A stretch of DNA of 5,753 nt, taken from assembly GCA_020432595.1 (NCBI GenBank), contig JAGQGA010000378.1, forward strand, positions 1 to 5,753. The letters run 5' to 3'. Below the pieces are notes generated by a model. It ran no database searches, had not been told where the DNA came from, and saw nothing but the letters and a program-made list of their open reading frames with translations. Origin of the DNA: Anaerolineales bacterium (GTDB taxonomy: Bacteria > Chloroflexota > Anaerolineae > Promineifilales > Promineifilaceae). This document shows, piece after piece, positions 1 through 4,839 of this stretch. The first letter of the stretch is position 1. The number at the start of each line of letters is the position of its first letter. The position numbers and the translations under genes were made by a program.

Positions 1-965
1 ACCACACCGTGGAGATTGTGCAAAGTTATGCCAAACGTGGTATTGAGCTAACCTATGACCCGCCCCGGCGCGGCAAAATGGCTGCCATCAACCGCGCCAT
101 GCCCTTGGTGCGCGGTGACATCATCGTCTTTACCGATGCCAACAACGCCTATAGTGCTAATTCCATTCATGAATTGGTTGCCCCATTTACGAACCCCACC
201 GTGGCGGCCGTTAGCGGCTACAAATCCATCGTTTCCGGCGACGGCTCGCTGGGGGAATCGGAGGGGCTGTACTGGAAATACGAATCTTTTATCAAGGAGC
301 AGGAGGCGCGGCTGGGATGCTGCACCGGGGTGTGCGGTGAAATGCTTGCCATCCGGCGCAATTTGTACGAACGGCCGCCCGACTGGATTATCAATGATGA
401 TTTTTACATGGCGATGCGGCTGGTGAAGCGGGGCTACAACGTGGCCTATGCCAAACAAGCCAAGTCGTCGGAGCGCATTTCGCTGTCGGCCAAGGATGAA
501 ATGGCGCGGCGGGCGCGGATTGTCAGCGGCCGTTTTCAGGCGATGACGATTTCGCAGCGGTTGCTGCCGTGGAAACGGCCGTTAATCGTCTGGCAAATCA
601 TCTCCCACAAATTTTTCCGTCCCATCGTCCCCCTTGCCATGATTGGTGCCTTGACGACCAGCCTGCTGGGGGCCTGGCGACCGCGCTGGGTTTCGCCAAC
701 TTGGGCGCATCATTTTAAACGGCCGTTTGCCCTCGCCCTCCTCCTCCTCCAGCTTGGCTTCTACAGCCTCGCCTGGGTCGGCCAAGCCATCCAACGGCCG
801 CGCGGGTTGCTGGGGCGGCTGCTCTACCTCTCCACCTTTATGGTCAACAGCAACACCGCTGCCCTTATCGGCCTCTACCGCTTTCTCACCGGCCAGCAAA
901 CCACCCTCTGGAAGCGCGTCCAGCGGCGGGCGGATAGTTTTGATATGGAAGATAGTAATCGGTAA
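1..965 (+). CDS. Family 2 glycosyltransferase, membrane-anchored (5'-truncated by window)
   Basis: This is the C-terminal ~320 residues of a processive-type GT2 enzyme (BcsA/IcaA/HAS-like fold) that would transfer a sugar from a nucleotide-sugar donor on the cytoplasmic face of the membrane. The reading frame is open to the window edge (His-Thr precede Val at 9), so the GTG at 9 is an internal Val and roughly 60-70 N-terminal residues, including the first donor-binding Asp, lie outside. Numbering from that Val, visible motifs are RRGKMAAINRA (20-30), the metal/nucleotide DxD-type FTDANN (41-46), GCCTGVCGEMLAIRR (103-117), the acceptor/base region NDDFYMAMRL (129-138), and a degenerate Q/RxxRW-like RRARIVSGRFQA (167-178). 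Hydrophobic segments at about 203-222, 238-258 and 270-292 look like three C-terminal membrane helices. The last codons (Ser-Asn-Arg-stop) come from the repeat at 955-1020. The downstream deacetylase suggests exopolysaccharide or cell-wall glycan work; the sugar cannot be told. Confidence 0.88.
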   Translation, partial: HTVEIVQSYAKRGIELTYDPPRRGKMAAINRAMPLVRGDIIVFTDANNAYSANSIHELVAPFTNPTVAAVSGYKSIVSGDGSLGESEGLYWKYESFIKEQEARLGCCTGVCGEMLAIRRNLYERPPDWIINDDFYMAMRLVKRGYNVAYAKQAKSSERISLSAKDEMARRARIVSGRFQAMTISQRLLPWKRPLIVWQIISHKFFRPIVPLAMIGALTTSLLGAWRPRWVSPTWAHHFKRPFALALLLLQLGFYSLAWVGQAIQRPRGLLGRLLYLSTFMVNSNTAALIGLYRFLTGQQTTLWKRVQRRADSFDMEDSNR

Positions 966-1020
966 TCGGTGATCAGTAATCAGTGTTCCGACTGATTACC
1001 GATTACTGATTACCGATTAC
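955..1020. repeat. Heptamer-built inverted repeat (29-bp hairpin) between glycosyltransferase and deacetylase
   Basis: The left arm (955-983) consists of four tandem heptamers of the form TAATCGG, TAATCGG, TGATCAG, TAATCAG. The right arm (992-1020) holds the reverse-complement heptamers CTGATTA/CCGATTA. The arms pair over 29 bp with one mismatch (975/1000) and two positions that become G-U in RNA; the loop is 8 nt (984-991). The right-hand array runs on to 1024. The glycosyltransferase stop (963-965) lies inside the left arm. There is no T-run after the hairpin, so it is not a canonical intrinsic terminator. It resembles short tandemly repeated repetitive elements and may act as an RNA-stabilising or attenuating hairpin within the two-gene unit. 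Confidence 0.85.
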
Positions 1021-1029
1021 CGATCATGC

Positions 1030-2052
1030 GTGTTCAAAAAAAACCTCCTCAATCTCCTTTACCAAAGCAACACCATGCTACTGGCCCGCTCCTTCTGGGG
1101 GCGGCACAGCCTGACGGTGTTGGCCTATCACCGCATCACCAACCCCCACCAACCTGGCTTTGACACCTTTGCCCCCAACGTCAGTGCCACCCCGGCCGAT
1201 TTTGCGGCGCAGATGGATTATGTGGCGCAACATTTTAATGTGGTGAGCATGGAAGAAGTGGTGGATTGGCTGCAAAACGGCCGTTTTCTCCCCCCACACC
1301 CCCTTCTCATCACCTTCGACGACGGCTACCGCGACAACCTCACCGAAGCGTTTCCCATTTTGCAGCAGCGGCAGCTTCCTGCCACCATCTTCCTCGCCAC
1401 CAATCACGTCGGCAGCAGTAGCCCCTTCTTCTGGGATTTGGTGGCCTACAGTTTCCACCATACCCAACAAACCAGTGCCGCGCTGCCCTTACTTGGCCTC
1501 CAAAGCTGGGCCGATGATTCCAGCCGCAACGCCGTCATGCTGACCCTGTTGCGCCAGCTTAAGCGGCTGCCGGATCAGGATAAATGGACGGCCGTTCGCC
1601 AAATCCCCGCCGCCCTCGGCGTTACGGTTCCCGACCACGCCTTTGCCGGGCTGCACCTCACCTGGGACGACGTGGGTCAGCTACAGGCCAATGGCATCAG
1701 CATGGGTGCCCACACGCATACCCACCCCATCCTCACAAGCTGTACCGATGAGCAGGCGCAGCACGAAATTAAGTTGTCCAAACAGTTGATTGAAGAAAAA
1801 ACAGGCCAGCCCGTTCTCAGCTTTGCCTACCCCAACGGCCAGTCGTATGACTACACCCCCGAACACGCCGCTTTTGTGGCGGCGGCCGGCATTCCGATGG
1901 CGTTTACTTTACGGCCGGCTCCCAGCCGCCCCGCCGAACTGCGCCGCGACCCCCACACCATCCGCCGCATCCTCATTGACCACCGCGATACCCTTCCCCG
2001 CTTCGCTGCTAAGGTCATGGGACTCACGCGCCTGGCTGGCTTACCCCGCTAA
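1030..2052 (+). CDS. Polysaccharide deacetylase (NodB/CE4 family)
   Basis: This 340-residue protein has a NodB homology domain, a metal-dependent deacetylase that removes N- or O-acetyl groups from polysaccharides such as poly-GlcNAc, chitin or peptidoglycan. Motif 1 is TFDDGYRDN (residues 95-103, catalytic base D97, metal ligand D98). Motif 2 is HTHTH (228-232, metal His228 and His232). Motif 3 is FAYPNG (265-270). The N-terminal LTVLAYHRI (28-36) is the usual first strand of this subfamily. No clear signal peptide is seen; residues 1-20 are only weakly hydrophobic. The start is uncertain. GTG at 1030 gives the longest frame but has no Shine-Dalgarno, and an in-frame ATG at 1075 (residue 16) would still keep the whole domain. 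An ATG at 1026 is out of frame because of an 8-A run at 1036-1043. It probably follows the glycosyltransferase in one transcript, across the hairpin. Its stop overlaps that of the convergent regulator gene. Confidence 0.9.
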   Translation: MFKKNLLNLLYQSNTMLLARSFWGRHSLTVLAYHRITNPHQPGFDTFAPNVSATPADFAAQMDYVAQHFNVVSMEEVVDWLQNGRFLPPHPLLITFDDGYRDNLTEAFPILQQRQLPATIFLATNHVGSSSPFFWDLVAYSFHHTQQTSAALPLLGLQSWADDSSRNAVMLTLLRQLKRLPDQDKWTAVRQIPAALGVTVPDHAFAGLHLTWDDVGQLQANGISMGAHTHTHPILTSCTDEQAQHEIKLSKQLIEEKTGQPVLSFAYPNGQSYDYTPEHAAFVAAAGIPMAFTLRPAPSRPAELRRDPHTIRRILIDHRDTLPRFAAKVMGLTRLAGLPR

Positions 2053-2945
2053 ACAAACTCCTCTGGCACCTGTTTATGCGGCCAGGGAGCCAGGTGATAT
2101 ATGTTGCCCCCGCCGTTGCTCATCAGCCGTTGAAAGGTCAGAGTCGTCTCAGAGCTAAGCGGTGCGTAAAGCATCAGCTTTAATGCCCCATATTTGGTTA
2201 TGGAGGCAATGGTACTGGTGGTAAAGTACAGTGAGCCTAACGGGGTGCCCTGCATTTGGATTGGCACAGTGTCCAGAAAATGATCCTCTTCTACTAAATG
2301 CAGTTGTCGCCAGGTGCGTTGAAAGGTGTTGGAACGCATCAAGTTCATCAGCAAGTAGCGAAAATAAGGCTCTGCCCGGTAACGCAAGCTGTTAATGCGA
2401 AAGTTCATGATGTTGCGATAGGCAAAATGCTGCGGATCTGGCCCCACCTGGCGCCGCTGTGTTTCAAACTGTGGCGCAAAATAATGGTAGGTTGAGTTAA
2501 ACATCAGCGGGTTTGTAACGGCGGCGGCATTGGCAAACATTTCCTGTGCGCCCCCCAGCACCGCAGCAGCGTGGTTGATGGCAACAATGTCCGAATACAC
2601 ATCAAAAATGGAAGCGGGAAGCTGGCAATCTTTCATGATGTCTAGCAGTGTGTGTAATCCGGTTGTCGGAGTGGTCTGACTGTGCGAGATTTCTATTGGC
2701 TCCACTCCCGATGCAGCGGCAAAAAATTCGTGCCGTTCACCAGTGGTCAAATGCAGGGCTTGGGCCAGGCTCAACAGCAGGTCTGGCTCTAAATTGGCTT
2801 TTGTGCCCCGTTCAATGTTGCCAATAAGTGCCTCGCCCAAATTGGCTTCTTGGGCTAATCGCGCTTGTGTCCAAATGGCTCCCAATTCATCATAATGTTC
2901 TTTGCGCAGGGCCGCAATGAGTTGCCCAAATTGTTTTCTGTTCAT
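2049..2945 (-). CDS. XRE-family HTH regulator with MmyB-like ligand-binding domain
   Basis: This is a 298-residue putative DNA-binding regulator. Residues about 8-70 form a Cro/C1-type helix-turn-helix: TQARLAQEANLGEALIGNIE (26-45) covers the two DNA-contacting helices, followed by LEPDLLLSLAQALHL, typical of the XRE fold. Residues about 105-275 resemble the PAS-like MmyB ligand-binding domain. The LPASIFDVYSDIVAINHAAA stretch (109-128) matches the usual 'LPA-v-D-W-dvlawN-aA' opening, though Trp is replaced by Tyr. Family members sense small, often fatty-acid-like ligands, but the ligand here is unknown. The start is ATG at 2943-2945 with no strong Shine-Dalgarno. Upstream is an AT-rich region shared with a divergent candidate RNA gene. 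The gene has none of the AACGGCCGTT palindromes common in most neighbours and is somewhat lower in GC, which may hint at a different history. Possible targets are itself and the divergent RNA, by position only. Confidence 0.8.
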   Translation of the reverse strand: MNRKQFGQLIAALRKEHYDELGAIWTQARLAQEANLGEALIGNIERGTKANLEPDLLLSLAQALHLTTGERHEFFAAASGVEPIEISHSQTTPTTGLHTLLDIMKDCQLPASIFDVYSDIVAINHAAAVLGGAQEMFANAAAVTNPLMFNSTYHYFAPQFETQRRQVGPDPQHFAYRNIMNFRINSLRYRAEPYFRYLLMNLMRSNTFQRTWRQLHLVEEDHFLDTVPIQMQGTPLGSLYFTTSTIASITKYGALKLMLYAPLSSETTLTFQRLMSNGGGNIYHLAPWPHKQVPEEFV

Positions 2946-3034
2946 AATTTATGCTGAGACCCAATACAGCCAAAAAGCTTTCAATATAAATCTTCAAAAA
3001 TTTATAGGTTTTGCTCAAGAATTTTACAGTTACA

Positions 3035-3054
3035 CATCTAAATATTGATAGATG
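3035..3054. repeat. Inverted repeat, candidate operator
   Basis: CATCTA and its reverse complement TAGATG flank an 8-base AT-rich spacer, giving a 20-bp dyad upstream of the XRE/MmyB-like regulator. Its size suits a dimeric HTH protein and autoregulation would be usual for the family, but the arms are only 6 bp and could arise by chance in AT-rich DNA. Confidence 0.3.
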
Positions 3055-3086
3055 CTACCTATGAAATCCGTAAACTACATAGTACG

Positions 3087-3114
3087 CTTAAATTAAGAAT
3101 TTCGCTATGATAAT
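3087..3114 (+). promoter_or_regulatory. Candidate promoter of the small RNA
   Basis: The run TATGATAAT (3106-3114) contains two overlapping -10-like hexamers, TATGAT and GATAAT. With GATAAT (3109-3114), initiation would be expected about 6-7 bases downstream, at about 3119-3121, where the closing stem of the folded RNA begins. The -35 is poor (CTTAAA at 3087-3092, 16-base spacing). The coincidence of predicted start and stem is the main support. Confidence 0.4.
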
Positions 3115-3117
3115 GTG

Positions 3118-3303
3118 TGTTAGAAGTGAGATTCTGACAAATGGCACTGGGGGTCTCTAAGACAGAGCCAGCTCTGATATAGAGCCGTACCCAACCCCTT
3201 TTGTGCTGAACTATCTTCTAACGGCCGTTCTTGTCCACCTCGCTCGCTGTGCCGTTAAGAAGCCCACTGCCTACCAATTCGTAGGTGGTGGGCTTCTTCT
3301 GTT
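3118..3303 (+). ncRNA. Candidate structured small RNA, family not recognised
   Basis: No protein frame fits here, but the plus strand folds into an ordered rod. The closing stem is GTTAGAAG (3119-3126) with CTTCTAAC (3215-3222), 8 bp perfect. Further in come GCAC (3144-3147) with GTGC (3203-3206); a G-run and T (3149-3154) with two C-runs (3189-3198); CTCTA (3155-3159) with TAGAG (3180-3184); and a terminal stem CAGAG (3163-3167) with CTCTG (3172-3176) closed by a CCAG loop. After a 34-nt linker, a strong terminator-like hairpin ends the unit (3257-3298). A promoter-like TATGATAAT lies just upstream. The total length of about 185 nt is in the range of 6S RNA, but in 6S RNA the two ends pair, whereas here the 5' end pairs at 3222, and I see no conserved 6S, SRP, tmRNA or RNase P sequence. 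No plus-strand gene follows, which argues against a riboswitch on this strand. A palindromic mobile element (MITE) is the main alternative. Confidence 0.5.
3257..3303 (+). terminator. Strong intrinsic terminator-like hairpin
   Basis: The arms AAGAAGCCCAC (3257-3267) and GTGGGCTTCTT (3288-3298) pair over 11 bp, and CCTAC (3270-3274) with GTAGG (3281-3285) adds 5 bp around a CAATTC loop. The two positions between them (3268-3269 against 3286-3287) are G-U pairs only in plus-strand RNA, making an uninterrupted 18-bp stem there; in minus-strand RNA they are A-C mismatches. The right side is pyrimidine-rich (TTCTTCTGTTAT). This favours termination of a rightward transcript, but it could also stop leftward transcription from the amidohydrolase gene ending at 3324. 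Confidence 0.7.
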
Positions 3304-3323
3304 ATAGGCTTATGCAAATGAGA

Positions 3324-4157
3324 TCAGGAGATTGATGACTCTCCCAGTCTCCCAAGCTCAATTTTCGTCAAGACCTCCCAAAACGCCTGCCGCAACGCCC
3401 CAATTGCTGTCTCATTCGGGGGAGAAACGGCCGTTTCTCCCGTCTGATCCCCCACATACATCGCCCGGCTAATCTCCACCATGACCCACGGCTGCTGCTT
3501 GCCCCCGTGCGCGGCAATGTCCATGCCCCCTTTGAATGGGTGGTTGACGGCTACAGCAAGGCCTGTTTCGGCCAAGGGGATGAGCTGGGAAAACTGCCGT
3601 TTTAGCAACCGTGCCATCTCCTGCATGAGTTCCGGCGGTGCGGTGAGTGGGGTTTCGGAAAACGGCCGTCCCTCATGGTCGCCAAAATTGCACACCGCAA
3701 TACGCGGCCGGCGTTCTCCGGGGTCGCCATAGGTAGTTGGCCCCGCTGCCGCCATCGTGTGGGCATCAACCACCAGCTTCACCGCCGGGTCTGCGGCAAT
3801 TGCCGCCAACTGCTCGTGCCACGTCCGCCAATATTTGTCAATTAGCAGTCGCTCCAACGCCTCATCCGGCTCGGCACCTGGCAAGAACACCGGCGCACCA
3901 TAGCTGGTTTGCCGCTTCACAATGCCGTCGCCCGGCCGCGTGCGCTCCGGATTATCCGGGCGGTTTACGTCAATGATGGCGCGGGCAATGGGAAAGGTGA
4001 GCGAATATAAAACATCATCAGCATAATCGTAAATTCTTTCTGCATAAATGTCGGCCTCATTAAATAGCTGCGTTTCAGTTAGTGCCAACCGCCCTTCTAG
4101 CTCTGACGGTACCGCCAAACCGCTGTGGGGGTTCACAATCGCAAGGGGTTGCTTCAT
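3324..4157 (-). CDS. N-formylglutamate amidohydrolase-family protein
   Basis: This 277-residue protein is of the FGase family (Pfam N-formylglutamate amidohydrolase), zinc-type enzymes whose namesake splits N-formyl-L-glutamate into formate and glutamate at the end of one histidine-degradation route. Signature stretches, numbered from ATG 4157, are NPHSG (9-13), IIDVNR (61-66), YWRTWHEQL (109-117), VDAHTM (130-135), RPRIAVCNFGD (150-160), VNHPFKGG (204-211) and EISRAMY (228-234). His11, the Asp131/His133 pair and His206 are the likely metal or catalytic residues. Length is normal for the family. The ATG at 4157 was preferred because it starts six codons before the first conserved strand; a TTG at 4172 would add five residues. 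There is no strong Shine-Dalgarno. No hut genes are visible nearby, so the real substrate may be another N-formyl or N-acyl amino acid. A 22-bp palindrome (3420-3441) lies in its 3' part. It sits downstream of the truncated haemoglobin gene on the same strand with a 140-bp gap. Confidence 0.85.
   Translation of the reverse strand: MKQPLAIVNPHSGLAVPSELEGRLALTETQLFNEADIYAERIYDYADDVLYSLTFPIARAIIDVNRPDNPERTRPGDGIVKRQTSYGAPVFLPGAEPDEALERLLIDKYWRTWHEQLAAIAADPAVKLVVDAHTMAAAGPTTYGDPGERRPRIAVCNFGDHEGRPFSETPLTAPPELMQEMARLLKRQFSQLIPLAETGLAVAVNHPFKGGMDIAAHGGKQQPWVMVEISRAMYVGDQTGETAVSPPNETAIGALRQAFWEVLTKIELGRLGESSIS
3420..3441. repeat. 22-bp perfect palindrome centred on ACGGCCGT
   Basis: The left half GGGAGAAACGG is followed directly by its exact reverse complement. 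The centre is the iterated AACGGCCGTT motif of this window, here extended by six further matched bases on each side. It lies inside the amidohydrolase gene, encoding part of the segment Gly-Glu-Thr-Ala-Val-Ser-Pro near residues 240-246, a variable part of the protein. Confidence 0.9.
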
Positions 4158-4169
4158 ATTATCTGCTAC

Positions 4170-4186
4170 CAAATTTGCCCAATTTG
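4170..4186. repeat. Short inverted repeat upstream of the amidohydrolase gene
   Basis: CAAATT (4170-4175) and AATTTG (4181-4186) flank a 5-base spacer. The dyad lies 13 bases upstream of the chosen ATG at 4157, a position where an operator would block transcription or translation. With 6-bp AT-rich arms it may be chance. The rest of the gap 4158-4297 shows no convincing -35/-10 pair. Confidence 0.25.
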
Positions 4187-4286
4187 TGACCTACACAAAA
4201 AGGACGTGTCTATTAAGTTCAAGAAACGAGGTTGCGGCCACAGACAGCGCAACTCTCCCTCCTTCCCATTTCACACCCAGTTCTGG

Positions 4287-4318
4287 CGAGCCAGCGGTCA
4301 TGTACCCTGGCTCGTTTT
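4287..4318. repeat. Hairpin overlapping the truncated haemoglobin stop codon, possible terminator
   Basis: CGAGCCAG (4287-4294) pairs with CTGGCTCG (4307-4314), and inside it GGT (4296-4298) pairs with ACC (4304-4306), with C4295 bulged. The plus strand continues with TTTTGCTTTCTT, so the shape is that of a rightward intrinsic terminator, yet no rightward gene is evident upstream. On the leftward transcript the stem contains the haemoglobin stop (4298-4300) and has no U-run after it, so there it would rather be a 3'-end stabilising or partial-termination hairpin. Confidence 0.45.
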
Positions 4319-4756
4319 GCTTTCTTCCGTGGCCGTATTCACCATCCAGCGCGAAAATTCCTGTAAAAAATGACGAAAACCGGGTAAATATTCAGCCGGA
4401 AAACGATAATCCTCGGTGGCTCTATCCAACACTCGGTTAAAACAGGTCAGCCATTCCTGCCGCGCCGTCTCGTCAATGGGGAATGGCATATGGCGTGCCC
4501 GCATCATGGGGTTGCCATAAAGCATATGGTACAGTGGTGGCCCACCCAGCAGCCCCACGAAAAAGGCGGCTGACTTTTGTGACGCAACCACCATATCCTG
4601 AGGGAACATATAGCGGATGGGCGACTGTTCTAATTCAGCATAAAAATCGGCCATCATGGCAAAGATATTGTTTTCGCCCATTTGTGCATACACTTTGCGG
4701 CTGGGGGGTTCCACTTGGGGTGGCCCGCCCGGTGGTACATAAGGTTTATGATTCAT
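4298..4756 (-). CDS. Group II truncated haemoglobin
   Basis: This 152-residue protein is a 2-over-2 globin, a haem protein for O2 or NO chemistry in the cytoplasm. Residues about 21-140 form the globin, preceded by a proline-rich lead (PYVPPGGPPQVEPPS, 5-19). Group II hallmarks visible are Tyr39 at the likely B10 position, Phe51 near CD1, the GGPPLY turn (71-76), the YGNPMMRARHMPFPI segment (80-94) with proximal His89 (F8), and Trp102 in EWLTC at the G8 position that defines group II. Length is slightly above the ~120-135 usual, owing to the N-terminal extension. The start is ATG 4756, with GAGGA (minus strand, 4763-4767) six bases upstream; an in-frame TTG at 4759 would cut into that spacing. 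It is divergent from the cytochrome P450 gene and followed, same strand, by the amidohydrolase gene. Proteins of this group bind O2 tightly and are linked to NO/peroxynitrite detoxification; the role here is inferred. Confidence 0.88.
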   Translation of the reverse strand: MNHKPYVPPGGPPQVEPPSRKVYAQMGENNIFAMMADFYAELEQSPIRYMFPQDMVVASQKSAAFFVGLLGGPPLYHMLYGNPMMRARHMPFPIDETARQEWLTCFNRVLDRATEDYRFPAEYLPGFRHFLQEFSRWMVNTATEESKTSQGT

Positions 4757-4762
4757 CAACTA

Positions 4763-4767
4763 TCCTC
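4763..4767 (-). promoter_or_regulatory. Ribosome binding site of truncated haemoglobin
   Basis: GAGGA on the minus strand lies six bases before the ATG at 4756. It is the clearest Shine-Dalgarno in the window and decides the start in favour of ATG 4756 over TTG 4759. Confidence 0.65.
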
Positions 4768-4786
4768 GGTTTCACGATCTCGACTT

Positions 4787-4792
4787 ATTGTA
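4787..4792 (-). promoter_or_regulatory. Candidate -10 element of truncated haemoglobin
   Basis: TACAAT on the minus strand is one base from the TATAAT consensus and would start transcription near 4780, giving a leader of about 24 nt that contains the GAGGA site. No good -35 is seen at normal spacing, so an activator may be needed or the match may be chance. Confidence 0.35.
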
Positions 4793-4803
4793 CTCAACCT
4801 TGT

Positions 4804-4833
4804 TTGGCGAACCCACCTCTGGCAAGGTATGAT
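4804..4833 (+). promoter_or_regulatory. Candidate promoter of cytochrome P450, possibly leaderless
   Basis: TTGGCG (4804-4809) and TATGAT (4828-4833) are separated by 18 bases. Initiation about seven bases after the -10 would fall at about 4840, exactly the A of the P450 ATG. The region before the ATG lacks a well-spaced Shine-Dalgarno: AAGG (4824-4827) is 12 bases away and GGGG (4834-4837) only 2. Both facts fit a leaderless mRNA. Confidence 0.45.
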
Positions 4834-4839
4834 GGGGTA

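Larger units (their letters stand above)
2946..3117. promoter_or_regulatory. AT-rich divergent control region
   Basis: Positions 2951-3110 are about 30% GC by hand count (48 of 160), far below the flanking genes, and no plausible coding frame is visible. The stretch separates the leftward regulator gene from the rightward candidate RNA. It contains an inverted repeat, CATCTA (3035-3040) with TAGATG (3049-3054), spaced by 8 bases, which is a plausible operator. A weaker pair is CTATG (3059-3063) with CATAG (3078-3082). A weak leftward promoter could be TATAAA (3001-3006 read on the minus strand) with TGTAAA 16 bases upstream (3023-3028). None of these is strong alone. Confidence 0.45.

Noticed and set aside
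9..11. GTG as the start of the glycosyltransferase
   Set aside because: The frame is open to the window edge and His-Thr-Val-Glu-Ile continues a standard GT2 N-terminal segment, so this codon is internal and the gene is 5'-partial.
48..458. Minus-strand open frame of 136 codons
   Set aside because: It lies wholly inside the glycosyltransferase, shows no recognisable domain, and the overlapping frame has clear family motifs.
1078..1470. Minus-strand open frame of 130 codons
   Set aside because: Shadow of the deacetylase; the NodB motifs in the plus frame are decisive.
2064..2097. Inverted repeat CACCTG/CAGGTG near the end of the regulator gene as a terminator
   Set aside because: The arms are only 6 bp with a long loop, there is no T-run, and it lies inside coding sequence.
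3118..3303. 6S RNA, SRP RNA, tmRNA or riboswitch as a firm call for the structured RNA
   Set aside because: No conserved sequence of these families was found, the two ends do not pair as in 6S RNA, and no gene follows on the same strand as a riboswitch would need.
4048..4440. Plus-strand open frame of 130 codons across the amidohydrolase/haemoglobin gap
   Set aside because: It crosses two well-supported minus-strand genes, has no family motif and low-complexity composition, and has no promoter or ribosome site that I can see.
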